Below the pieces are notes generated by a model. The model worked only from the letters and a program-made list of their open reading frames with translations. It was not told the DNA's origin and did not search any database. The position numbers and the translations under genes are program-made. DNA of 64,000 nucleotides from assembly GCA_025766275.1 (NCBI GenBank), contig JAFKAC010000053.1, forward strand, positions 329,462-393,461, in the 5' to 3' direction. Below are positions 45,967 to 57,064 of the stretch, piece by piece (positions within the stretch are counted from its first letter, which is position 1; the number at the start of each line of letters is the position of its first letter). This stretch comes from Lactarius indigo (taxonomy: Eukaryota > Basidiomycota > Agaricomycetes > Russulales > Russulaceae).

Positions 45967-48379
45967 GGTGACAAGCAGTGGTTTGTTGGACACCCGGAAG
46001 GACTAGTGAGTGTTGCTTATATAGGCACAGGTTATGAGAGATGCTGGGTATTGATGTCGCGTCTCCCTTCTGTTGGAACCTGGCCGAAAGTCGTGGATCG
46101 GATCGGTTAATTCCCCGTCGAGTCCGTCTTGGGGAATGAGATGTTGTCGCTTTAACCGATTTCTCACTCTGCACCCCTTGCCACTTAGAGGACAGAGAAT
46201 GTATACAGAACGATCCTCGATACACGCGTCCATTTTATGTTGCGTGATGGTAGCCTAAGGGACAGCGAGTCCGAGGCATTCTGAATGATGGATGTTTACA
46301 GTAAGTGCGATAGGAACTCCAAAGCAAGGTCCACGGCGGCGGAAAGGAGGTGCTAGTCTACGTAAGCGAGTTAGCCCTGGTATGCCGAAAAGATATCGAA
46401 ATTGACACAGCACCACATGGGAGGTCTTTGTAATGAACGGGCGCCAAAGATGGCCTCGCCGCAGGGAGACGACCTGCTTTCTCAATACAACACCAGATGA
46501 AGAGACTGGAAGAAATATTCAATGCGGTGTTGTGGAGGCAAAACGGGAAACAGGGATAGGGCCAGAGTGATCATGACGAGGATATCACGTTCAAGTTAGA
46601 CGACCCGGAGCGGCTGCGGCAAGGCCGAGGATGCGGTCGCGTCTAAGTTCGCTTTAAATTACCGTGGCTACACGTGCCCCGCTTCTCAGGCCTCAGGGTG
46701 GACATGACCGCAGTCCCGGTGGTCCTAGTGGCACAGTAACGACCAAAACAGGGCTCACCAATACCGACCCATTTATTGGCATAGCTCTTGTATAGCTTGT
46801 TCACTCGCGGCTCGGAGGACTCACACCGCCTGAAGATGGTCAAAACAAGGGTCAGAAGGTATGTACTTTGTCAAGAATGTCGTCTCCTGTGCCGCAGTGA
46901 GAAAGTGAGCCCCATCTGCCATCCGAGATGTCCATTCGGCACTTTGGTGTGCTAGCGTGTCGCAAATAAGACTGTAATCGCCGGTCGCACCTTTCGGTCC
47001 ACTACTGGCTAGGAATTCCTGCCTTTGGCTCGGGCCGCTTACTACGCCTTCCCGCATTCTCCGACGGTCATTGCTGATTCATTGCTGCATTGCGCAGTCC
47101 GAGTCATTGCGCCAGGATCCCGACGGGACCGCTTCAGGCCGGTGCCCTGGCGGGAACGTCTTGCCTCGTTTCGGGGCGCGAGCGGGAGCACGAATTTTTG
47201 GACTAGTCTTTTGACCGTAATCGTACCTCCTGTTTGGACCTAACTACTATGCTATCTTGCTTCCGGGTTACCTTCTTGGATTATGCGCGAGCACACCGAG
47301 CCCGACGCGAGGGCGAGGCATCATACCTGCGCCTTGTTTGTTGTCTTGACTGCTCCCCTGTTACTTTGGTTTCGACTTCGGACACACTTTCATACTGTTC
47401 AGCTGACTCCTCGCTACGACATTTTGCATCGGTTTTCTCTTCGTAGCTTCGTTTATTTATGATGCGTTCATATTATTCCTGGTGCTTTGTGACTTAGTCT
47501 CGGACAGTATTAACAATTTATGGTGACCAGGAGTAGTGTAAATTGTGTCGCTTTGGAATCTGGCTCACCGCCTGTATGTTCTCCAATCCGTCCAACTGCA
47601 AATTTACTCGCGCTCTCACTATTCTCACTTTAAATTCGACTTCTCCTCCCATCTCCACTCGGGCACGCGTGAAACTTCTGTGTTACACCTCACAAGTCCC
47701 GTCACCAGCGTCACTCTACGTTATCCATCAAATGATCATCAAAGCGAGGACCTTCTCTCTAATTGACTTTTTCGAATGGAATGTACCCGCAGTCGCCGGT
47801 ATTCGGCTCGCCCCGGATCGAGTGATCCTCGCTAACGCAGCCGCAGCGAATGCGTCCCAAAGGAGTTCGGCGCGCTCATCCAGGCACATCAAGTTGTCGG
47901 GTCGCGAGTGACCCTGGGCCCCGCGAAGGGGTGTACACACGTCCTGCTGCGGCGCGATGGAGTTTTGCGACCCCATTCAGTTGCTACACTCTAGTGATCC
48001 CTCCTGTCTACGCTTGTCTTCACGTGTATTTACGACATTAACAACAAATAAGGGTTTATAATCTCGGCAGGGTTCAGTGCGGCCCTTGGTCTGGATTCCG
48101 GATAATGAAGTCTCGCACCGCGCGGAGGTGCGCACGATCCCCTTGCGTGACTTTAGAGTTGGAGCAGCTCACCGTTCGCATTCCCGAAAGTGCCGCACCT
48201 GTGCGGGGACATAGCTACTCGAAAGTGAGGCGTCCCTAAACCAAGCAGACACAGGTGCAAAGTTTAGAGCCGCGCGGAGACCTCCCTGAACCGGAGGCAA
48301 GCCTAACTTGAAGTCACGTCATGAAGGACCCGGACTATTTCAACCCGTGATCCTATCCGAACCAAGCTTACAAACGAGG
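45967..48379. other. Intergenic region, no gene recognised
   Basis: The first part (to about 46390) is upstream flank shared with the other hydrolase paralogues. The rest holds only short frames on both strands with no family motif. A plus-strand T/C-rich stretch at 47400-48060 could be an old transposon remnant, but I found no direct or inverted repeat to support that. Confidence 0.45.
46016..46023 (-). promoter_or_regulatory. TATA box of hydrolase paralogue 2
   Basis: TATATAAG on the minus strand, about 50-57 bases upstream of the ATG at 45966, in the same context as in paralogue 1. Confidence 0.7.
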
Positions 48380-48775
48380 GCCCAACTCCCAGCAGCCCCG
48401 TGTCGAGGGCCCCACAAAGACGCGAATGTACGTTGATCTGTACCGATGAATGCAAGAGGACGACGTAGAGGCCAGGTATAATGAGACCAGGAAACACAAC
48501 CTCGGTCCTCTGTATCACAGAGTAGTTCAACAACTTGAGTGGGTACGTGCCCTGCGTTAAGGCTTCATTGGTGCCGTGTAGCACGAAGGAAGTCCGCGAG
48601 AAGCGGGAGTACTTGAACGAGGTGGTAGTGCCAGGAACAGAACCATAGAAGTGGGACACGAACGAAGTTGACGCGAAGAAAGCCGAACGGAGCGAGCATA
48701 CAAGTTGCAATGGTACAGTGGTACATGTCGAATATGAAGAACAGACACGATGTCACACATCTGTTCCAAATATGA
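48380..48775 (-). pseudogene. GPI10 (GPI mannosyltransferase 3) pseudogene fragment
   Basis: Matches part of the fifth exon of the intact gene at 51126-52998. Readable pieces are FYGSxP, VLHGxxxALTQGTxPLKLL and a piece like LYxxLxHSSxQI. The stretch between them, which codes for the HKEWRF motif in the intact gene, is deleted. A frameshift separates the first pieces, and exons 1-4 and the last exon are missing. It lies downstream of a hydrolase, as the intact GPI10 lies upstream of one, so hydrolase and GPI10 probably duplicated as a pair. Confidence 0.85.
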
Positions 48776-49153
48776 GGGGGTGACCCGCAGGTGGTGCGCC
48801 GAGACAACGTGTCGATCCGGGGACAAGGGAGAGTGGGACGACCGTGCGCACGGCAAAGCCCTCGAGCCTCTCGCCGTTCCATGTGTCGTTACGGACGATC
48901 TCTCATCCGTGAACAGGTTGACGTACTGCAAGGATGGGAACTCGAGCGATGGGGTAGGAACGAAGCCCTATATCGTGAGCGAACGCCGCGTCATGGCGGT
49001 CGGCTTCATCCGAGCCGCAAACGGAACGCGAGCAGGCTAGGTTATTATATAATATTCAGAAGAACTCACATTGACATTGGAGTATCGTCTATCTTTACAG
49101 GTATTTGACGCGGTTAGGCGGGCCAAAAGTAAACTAGGTTACACTGGAAGTAT
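48776..49153. other. Short intergenic region, nothing seen
   Basis: Sequence between the GPI10 fragment and hydrolase paralogue 3. The last 100 bases resemble the 3' flank of paralogue 2 (near 44580-44687). Confidence 0.5.
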
Positions 49154-50430
49154 TCAATTTCCGCTATGGAACGAGCTAGCCAAGAACCCGACAGTCGCAT
49201 CATAATCTTTACCATTCCCACCCTGCCCGACTGCAAACTTGACTATCATGTCTTCGTGAATTCCTCCAGGCTCGACCACCGTTGTCGTATCCTTCACATG
49301 CTCGCCGATGACCCTGCTAGTATCGATGATCTCGTCAAATAATCCCTCATTCTCTCCAGCAGTGATGAGTATGCGAGGATAAACCCCATCGAGCCCAGAC
49401 CACCAGCCAGCCGGCACAGTGGAGGGCTCTACGTGATGTTTCAGCTCGGGAGTCACCCCGGCCCGAACCAGGTCTGACATGAGCTTGAACGAGCGGGAGA
49501 AGACCAGGTCTTTACCCTCGTTGCGGACATATGACGGCGCGTCCACGCCGTAGGCGAGCCACGGCGAGATCAGCACCGCGCCGGCGAACGGCTGTGAGAG
49601 AGTAGGGGGAGCGGGAATGGAAGCGAGCGGGTGGAGGAGGTGAGAGGCAAGCTGGAGTGTGAGATTAGCGCCTGCCGAATCGCCGCCGATGACGATGTTC
49701 GATGGGGAGATGCCTTTCTGGAGGAGATGGGTCAAGGCCGCGTTTGCTTGCCTTAGCTGGGTTGGAACGGGGGAGTCGGGAGCCAGCGCTAATCAGAAGT
49801 CAGAATACGTCATTTGATCTAGATATTAGACTCACAATATTCCAAGGCGGCGACTCCGACCTCACCGACGTCAGAAGACAGGGCTTTCTGAAGACTATGT
49901 AAGAATGGGAAGTAATCGGGGCGTGTAGGCAAGACGAAGCATCCTCCTGCAACACGGATTTTCGGCGCAATTTAGTCAACGTATGCGCGTGGTGCGAGGT
50001 GAGCAGGACTCACCGTGGAAGTAAAGGAAGACCTTGTGATGACTCGCATCTCGTCGTGGTCCTATCCAGTGCAACTTCGTACCCTCTGGCAGCACGTCCG
50101 TCAAGACTTCCTGTTTCACTGAGCGAGCCCATGTCTGGTACATCTGGGAGGTGGTCACGCCAATGAAAGAGCGCAACGTGTGGATTTCCCAGTCATGGCC
50201 AAAGAGGTAACGCGTCAGGGCCAGGTTGGCGGATCGAGACCAAGACCTCCCCTTGTTTCCACGAAAGATGCCAACCGCGACGGCGACCGCTATCCGTTTG
50301 GTGAACGGTGGCCCACTCAAGAAGGTGATGATGACTCACGCAATTTAAGGAGAATGGGGATGAGCCAGATCCTCTCTCTGAGAGTGAGAGGGCGGAACGA
50401 TTCATCATTCGAGGAAGCGGATGGCGACAT
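49154..50430 (-). CDS. Alpha/beta hydrolase, type 2, paralogue 3
   Basis: Exons 50430-50340, 50289-50014, 49946-49836 and 49788-49154 join to 370 residues. The start is MSPSASSNDESFRPLTL. The nucleophile elbow is GDSAGA; GENEGLFDE and GGIHEDM are present. The oxyanion loop is changed: HGG is followed by Cys-Phe where the other copies have Gly-Tyr. The third glycine of HGGG normally helps hold the oxyanion, so activity may be reduced or altered. The frame is otherwise intact. Confidence 0.92.
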
Positions 50431-51125
50431 GGTGACAAGCAACAAGCAAGTTAGTTTGTTGGACACTTAGAGTGTTGCCTATATAGGTGCACGTCCGAGA
50501 GGAGTTACGCAGGGTCGATTGTCGCATCTCTTCCTTGGCGCTTCAACTCGGACTTTGGCTGACATTTTCCAAAAGGAACCCGTCAAGTCAATTCTGGAAA
50601 CGACGTGTTATCTCCCCCGCAGTTTAACCAATTTCTGACCCTGCACTACGGTATATAGATGAGTCAAGGGTCGTATGAGTATGTTTCGTATTAGGCTGTT
50701 GTAAGGCTTTTTATGCGCACCGGAGTGTGACAGCGGGCCCATGGCGTTGATGATAACGTTGCGTTGGCGTGGAATGATGCAGGGGTGATGTTGCTCGGTG
50801 TAGAATGAGCATAGATCGAGCCTCGTACTCTTGTCCCTTGGTTTGCACCTTTGGTATTTAATGACGCCTCTCAGTACTCCTGATCACGCGTGTCCATGCC
50901 TGAGGATTCGCGAGTCCAAGATATTCTTAATGATGAGCATTGCGATACGAATTTCAGAGCGAGGTCTACGACGGCAGAGAATTGGTGTGGGTGTTCGAGG
51001 TAGTCTAGCACAAAAAAGGCAAGTTGGGATATGTCGTGTTGAGGGTGGCCGGGCCGGACTCGGTGCGACAGGTCCAACTTCGATTTCCCCGTCGCTCGCC
51101 AGACTACAGACGAACATACAGTATA
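50431..51125. other. Intergenic region, hydrolase promoter and GPI10 3' flank
   Basis: Upstream sequence of hydrolase paralogue 3 with a TATA box, then a block (about 50895-51010) shared with the other hydrolase upstream regions, then the short 3' flank of GPI10. No gene is seen. Confidence 0.55.
50478..50485 (-). promoter_or_regulatory. TATA box of hydrolase paralogue 3
   Basis: TATATAGG on the minus strand, about 50-55 bases upstream of the ATG at 50430. One base differs from the TATATAAG of the two sister genes. Confidence 0.65.
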
Positions 51126-52998
51126 TCATATGCTTATTTTGCCTGCTGCAACACCCCAGCGCCAAATTCTTACTCCCTCCCGCCTTCGAGGATCCTCCTC
51201 AATCCCATTACCCGCACGCCATACCTCCACATAGCCTTTAGCACGCAGCGCATCCTCCACACCGCGCTCGCGTAGCAGCGCGCCAAAAAGCACAAGGTGG
51301 CTCGGCCAGGCGTACTCGTGCGGGGCACGTGTTGAAGGCGGGAACGTGGTATCAACGTGCTCAGGGAAACGCGCTGAGAGAAACATCACGGGATCCCGGA
51401 AAAAAATGTCCGTTTCATCCTGGTACGTGCTGAGCTCTTCACCACTATCGGGGGCGAGAAGACAAGAGTTCGTAAAAAAAAAAAAAACATCAGAGGACAA
51501 CTGTACGCACTGCAATGGTGGCTCGCAACTTAGACGCCAGACGGGAATACGGCGGTGGAGATGCGACTGGGCTGGAGTTGAGTGGCAAGGCATCAAGAAT
51601 CCAACGCTCCGCAACTCCGTTTCGGGCAGCCCTCGAAGGTGCGAAAGTACGCTGATCTGCGCTGAGGAGTGCCAGAGCGCCGCATAGAGAGCAGGTGCCA
51701 GGGACAGTATCGCGAGCACCGAGGTGTGAGTGCGTTTGATCCCAAACAACGAGGTAGGTTTGTTGAAACGGGGGCTCGTGCGGTCATACACCGAGACGAG
51801 GGAGCGCGCGGCAAGAACGTGCATTGCCGGCACCAGCGGGTGTAGGAAGCGCCATTCCTTGTGTCCTGCGAATGAGAATACCGCCCCAGTCCATATCACA
51901 GCATAGAGCAGCAGCTTGAGTGGGCGCGTGCCTTGCGTTAAGGCTAGATAGGCGCCGTGCAGAACGAAAGGTAACGCAGGTCCCGCGAGGAGCGGGAGTG
52001 CTTGAACGAGATAGTAGTGCCAGGGTGCAGAGCCATAAAAGAGGGACACGGACGAGGCGTTGACGCGAAGAAAATTGAAAGGAGTCAACGTAGGCGTGCC
52101 GTTGTACACGCTGTCGAATGTGAAGAGTAGGAATAATGTCATGCATCTATTCCATATGTGAGTGGGGCGTTAAACTGTTAAACAAACGCTTTTGGGCGTA
52201 CATCGTGGTAAAGGTATCAGTGATTAACGTGCGCAGTAAGGCAGCACTCCGACGGAGTTGCCACAGTAGGGGCGGAAAGAGAAATGCCCAGGTGATGGCA
52301 CTTGTGACGCGAATCGAACAAGCCAGGGCGATGAATATCAGAAATTTCCGGAGCTGCGATCTACGTAGACTATAACGCCTCATTACGACAGCGGGTGATG
52401 TGTTCGGAGTACCTGGTGGGCAGAACAGTCGCATCCCAGGGGTAGTAGCTCAGTGCTGCGGTCGTGAGGGTCGTCTCCAGGGAGTTGGACATCGAGCGCG
52501 ATAAAGATAGAGCGTGAAAGAAGGACGTCAAAGAAAGAAAAAGCTAGCAAGATTTTTTTTTTCAGACACGTTAAGAAACACAGATGGGAAAACTCACAGT
52601 CGCAGGAACGTGTCTCTGTCCAAGTGTTTTCCGTGCGACCTCCTGGACCCAAATATCAGTGCCAGCAGCTAACAAGCCGTGCACGACTTTCGGCGCAGCA
52701 ACCTTCGGTCATGCGTCAATTACGCCAATATATTGAAAAGCGTTCAACTCACTAGGAGAAAGGTCTGGTCCAAGTTGAGAATTTTGAGTATCCAGTAGAC
52801 GGGAACATTCAATGCCGGGTACAGGATGCTGCGTATCGGCGGCTTGGATGTCCATTCCCAGGTTAAATCGCCGTATCCAAAAACAAAAACGTGAGCGGGC
52901 TCGAGAGCCTGAAAATATTCATCTGGCTGGAAGAACGTCCTCGTGATCAACGCGATAGAAACGCGCACCGCGAGTGCGAGTGCTGTGGTGTAAGTCAT
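51126..52998 (-). CDS. GPI10: GPI mannosyltransferase 3 (Gpi10 / PIG-B)
   Basis: A multi-pass ER membrane enzyme of glycosyltransferase family 22 that adds the third mannose to the GPI-anchor precursor, using dolichol-phosphate mannose. Exons 52998-52753, 52702-52598, 52543-52413, 52360-52202, 52146-51511 and 51444-51126 join to 531 residues, within the family range. The lumenal-loop motif FFQPDEYFQ with its acidic residues is near residue 26. WEWTSKPPIRS follows. HKEWRFLHPL, the GT22 HKExRF signature, is near residues 309-318. VGFLMPCHSTP and the CEPPL block are near the end of exon 5. The ATG at 52998 (MTYTTALALAV) puts a hydrophobic helix first. A T run near 51477-51488 lies in the last intron. 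It is an essential gene in yeast, so this copy should be functional. Confidence 0.94.
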
Positions 52999-53829
52999 CG
53001 AGCATGACAAACGGAGGTGACGGTCCGCTATTTCGCCCCGGCCCCCTTTTATGGAATTCCGGCGCTCTACCAGTTACTGTAGAGACCATCAAGCTCAAGG
53101 GCGATTCTGAGCGGTCTGAGCGGTGAGCAGGGAATGCGACACGTTACACCACAAACATTTACTCCACCGTTGTACCCTTTGCATTCACGAATAGTAAGAG
53201 GGGAGGTAACGCAAAGTATCCATAGTCAGCGCCGCGGCCTAGCCGACAAGCGTCCGCCGAGACAATGGTAGCTTTTAACCAATCTACTGTACTATAGCGC
53301 ATCAGCAAGTACTCGTGTCACACGTCGTGTGAGCACACGAGATAAGTAGCGATCTGGGAACAGTCCGATGCTAAATCCACGATATCGGCATAACTTTATA
53401 ATTTAAATATAAGGTGTGATAACGGCTGAACAAAAAGTGCGAGTGTATGGATGTCATTCGTAAAAGGTGCACCATTGTTAAGAATGTAGGCAAAAATCTA
53501 GTCGTCAAGATGTAGTGGAGCGTGGGGCGAAGGTCGGGACGAGATAAGTTATGGAACCAGAGATACGCAGGTGCCGTGGGGCAACATCCGAATCTTTGTC
53601 ATTTCATATTCTCTATCAGTAAATCGTAGTTGGTCAACGCTGATTCGTTGCGAGTTCCTACCGCAACGGGATGCTCCCGCGGCAAAATCGTCGTTATGCG
53701 ATAGACCGGATCATTCGGAACGGAATAATCGGACCACCAGAGTACAGAGGCGCGCTGTATAAAAATTGATCTAAATTTTTTACGCATCGCATCCTCCACC
53801 TTTTCCGATCTTTCTCAATCAGACACGCC
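52999..53829. other. Divergent promoter region between GPI10 and HAD phosphatase
   Basis: About 830 bases between two genes transcribed away from each other. No gene is seen. A/T-rich ATTTAAATATAAGG lies near 53400 and TATAAAAA near 53757, the latter about 70 bases upstream of the HAD start codon and a possible TATA box. Confidence 0.5.
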
Positions 53830-54880
53830 ATGCCATCCACAACGCTTCACTTCGATGCGATGTGGGTAGCCCACGATATCGCATAACGAATTGAAGGTCT
53901 TGCTCACTGCTTCACCACCAGCCTCTTCGACATGGACGGAACGCTGATAGATTCAACGCCAGGCGTCATCGCTGCGTGGGAATTGTTCGCCGAGACATAC
54001 CCTGCCATTGATGTCCAGTACATTCTCAAGAGTGCGTGCAATCAACACCGACTCCACACTCTTGTCTAACATATTACCAGACACTCATGGGGTACGCACC
54101 GTTGAAACCCTCAAGATGTTCTGCGGCGTCAATGACCCCGAAAAACTCGAGGTAACCTCCCTCACGCTCCATCTACAGCCCAACTAATACGGCGCTCCAG
54201 CTAGAGGTTACTCGCTTCGAGGACGCGATCATCACCACGTCCAAGGAGGACGGGCGGGAGGGGATCGCCCTTCTCCCTGGCGTGCGCGCCCTTATCGATA
54301 ACGTGCGTGCTTAGACGTGGCCGCTGACTTCGTAGCAATGAACATCGATATGGATGCAGTTGGGCGATAGCAAGCACTGGACGATCTGTACCAGCGCAAC
54401 ACGGGGATACGGCTCTGCGGCGCTCGATGTCGTAGGCATTGTCCCTCCTGAAACGATTGTCTTTGCGGAAGATGTCGCGCGGGGCAAGCCGCAGTACGTT
54501 TTCTACCGACCTCTCTCCTTCGAGACCTATCCTGAGTGCCACGTAACAAGACCAGATCCGTATCTGCTTGGAGCTAAGCGATGTGGCGTACGCCCCGAAA
54601 GATGTATGGATGATAGGCCGATCGGTTGAGATGAAGCTGATTCTTGATCGTGTGCACATGTACAGGTCTCGTGGTAGAAGATGCACCGGCTGGTGTACAA
54701 AGCGGGAGGGCTGCTGGCTGTAAAACGCTTGCAGTCACCACGTCACATCCGCGGGAACGCATGGTCGCAAGTAAACCTGATTATCTGGTCGAGAATCTTT
54801 CCAGGCACGCTTTCCAGTTTTGGTCATATACCCTCCCTATCCTGACGCACTTGACAAAGTGTCACAATGGTTCCAAATGA
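53830..54880 (+). CDS. HAD-superfamily phosphatase (glycerol-phosphatase / 2-deoxyglucose-6-phosphatase type)
   Basis: Cytosolic sugar- or polyol-phosphate phosphatase. Seven exons, 53830-53861, 53922-54031, 54081-54151, 54201-54302, 54360-54493, 54551-54603 and 54666-54880, join to 238 residues. Motif I is FDMDGT with the nucleophile Asp14 and acid/base Asp16. Motif II is the TSAT in ICTSATRGY. Motif III is the Lys of RGKPQPDPYLLGAK. Motif IV is VVEDAPAG. The spacing fits the Gpp1/Dog2 subgroup with a helical cap. The first coding exon is only 32 bases. The C-terminal 25 residues are not conserved in the family as I know it. Which substrate it prefers cannot be told. It converges with the Bin3 gene, 144 bases away. 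Confidence 0.92.
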
Positions 54881-55024
54881 AACAGGCATTACTGTGACGA
54901 TTACCACACAATGAAGCATGGTCGCATTGCAAGTTGACGAGCAACTCCGAGATTGAGGAATATATAGAGGATCTAGATAGCGTTCCGGGATTAAAAGTCA
55001 ATCACCTATGTTACAGTCGAAACG

Positions 55025-56144
55025 TCAACTTTGCTTGATATATAGGTCAACAGGGCGACGGAAACCTAAAAACCTTCGTCAATTGAAAGAGTTAGTTCAG
55101 AAAGGATACTCACGGCCTTCGCCAGGTTCGCCGAGCATTTGAACATGCCGGAAACCCATGGAGCCTAATACTGTCCCAAAACCCTCGGGTTGTAACTGTA
55201 GAGTCTGAGCGTTCTCCTGTAAAGTCTGCGCGAGCAAGGACGCATAAGACCGGATGAAAGACCCAGAAGGGAAGCCAATACGCACGGGGTGTAGTTTTCG
55301 TGCCTTAGTATATGACTCGCGGGGTTGCGCCTCGAGTACGAATGCCCCACCGGGCACTAGAGTTGCATGGACCCGTTCGAAGAACCGTCTTAAGCCTGCG
55401 TCGCCACCGTTCAAATGGATCCACTTGGATACAGAGAACCTAACAGCATGCAACCATCAGCGGTCACGCGACACCGATGGGGAAAGCTAAGAAGCTCACG
55501 CGATGATGACGTCGTAACCAGCTTCGTCCTCTGGGATGCGCTCGTTCACCCAGTCGGCACGACGAAAGGTAATATTATGTGGAAATTTATGATTAGCCGC
55601 GTCCGAGTGGAGCGTGTCCGTAGGTGGGATAGGAAGGGGGCCAAACATATGCTGGCACGATGCGGGGAAGTAATCGACCACTGGTGGTTTAGGAGGCAGA
55701 GGCGACCGTTTTCGTTTAGCGCGGGACGCGCCAGAGGATGACGGCTCAGAAAAGGGTACTTGGTGGCTCCAGAGAGTGCGCCTGCGCCGCCAGGCCATGC
55801 GCACTAGCGCGTCATCGATGTCAACGCCAACGACCCGCCGGGCTCCCCATGACTGCGCTGGCAGGCGCGGCACTTCAGAACTGACATACACAATAGAAAA
55901 AGAGTTAAAGGACGCGCCTATCTCGCAGGAGACCCAACCTTCGTTGCAGCCTACGTCAAGCACGCGTGCATCGGTGAGGAGGTCTTGGGGCAGGAGCGCT
56001 AGACGGGAGTCGTGGCCGCCAGGGTGATGATAGCGATACCTGAAAAGGCGGTGTTATTAAGTTGGAGACAAGTGTTTACCATCCATACCCATGATAGTTG
56101 TGGTAGTTTCCGTGTGTTGGGACGTCGGAAGATACGCTGGTCAT
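55025..56144 (-). CDS. Bin3/MePCE-type RNA 5'-phosphate methyltransferase
   Basis: AdoMet-dependent methyltransferase of the family that methylates the gamma-phosphate of small nuclear RNAs such as 7SK and U6. Exons 56144-56080, 56039-55500, 55439-55114 and 55065-55025 join to 323 residues. The N-terminal HGNYHNYHGY matches the family's GNYxxYYGYR region. AdoMet motif I is LDVGCNEG at residues 49-56. The Bin3 C-terminal domain reads FSVSKWIHLNGGDAGLRRFF, followed by LVPGGAFVLEAQP. The last short exon supplies RFRRPVDLY, matching the family's GFxRPxYLF ending. About 21 residues after motif I (coded near 55862-55925) look like an in-frame intron, but no clean splice donor is present. Two broken copies lie downstream. 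Confidence 0.92.
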
Positions 56145-57064
56145 ACAGAGTCGATGACAGTGGGAGGCAAAACGCCTGTGGCCTCAGGCTGCTGGCCGGC
56201 TATTTCCGTGTTATTTCCGTCACAGGTTTGTACCCCGTACTGTTTATGCCAAAGTTCGGATGATAGCCACCGTCACCAATGGTACTCACAGTCGCAGAGA
56301 TACGCATGGCACCCATGAATGTGAGTTTGACTTCTACACTTGCTTCTACGCGCTTCAATTATCACCAGACAGAATTCCATTTTCTGTCTTTGCCCTATCG
56401 CTATCTCACTAATAGTATATGTTCAACTTGAAGTCCTTGACGATAATCTCTCGACATCGTAATGAGCCCGACATAGATCGCAGCTTCGGAGCGCGACGTT
56501 TGAATATGGGTGGCAAGATTGACAGGTCGACTGAATACGGGTCATGCGACGAGACTCGAGTAATCGATCATGCATAAGAAACGAGGTGCGTGACGCAAAG
56601 TTCTATTAGGGCCCTCCGAGTTCGTATCAACAGTCAGTATTTCCATGCGGGCGCAATCATTGGGCGCAATCATATACTAGAACGCTCGTTATAATCGATC
56701 ACTCTTTCACGCCTTATCTGTGTATAATTGAGTGGTTCCTTTGCCCTAGCCAGGATATTTGACGGTAATAACGAGATTTCTTGTAGCATTTAACAAAGAT
56801 GACCTTTTTTTTTTTTTTTGATCCAACAAAGATGACCTCCCAAAGAAACACTCACTTTGTGTTTGCCAGCATTATGATAGCTGATCGATGATCGGTACAT
56901 CGATATTACACGTACATACATGTAGGTCTGGAGCGGTGCTAGGAACACAGGCTACACAGCATCGGACTTTAATTGTATATAACTCAGATGACCTGTCCTC
57001 GTCCCCCTCACCCCGTTCAGTCCTAGTCCTAGATACCGAGAAACAAGAAACCGCGCGCCTAGAA
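56145..57064. other. Divergent intergenic region, Bin3 to DUF6535 gene D
   Basis: No gene is seen. It serves as the promoter region for both flanking genes. A T run of about 15 bases is at 56805-56819. Parts near 56560-56640 recur upstream of gene E (near 60640-60830), showing that the spacer was duplicated with the genes. Confidence 0.55.

Noticed and set aside
47030..48060. Possible retrotransposon remnant
   Set aside because: T/C-rich texture suggested it, but no terminal repeats, primer-binding site or protein motif could be found.
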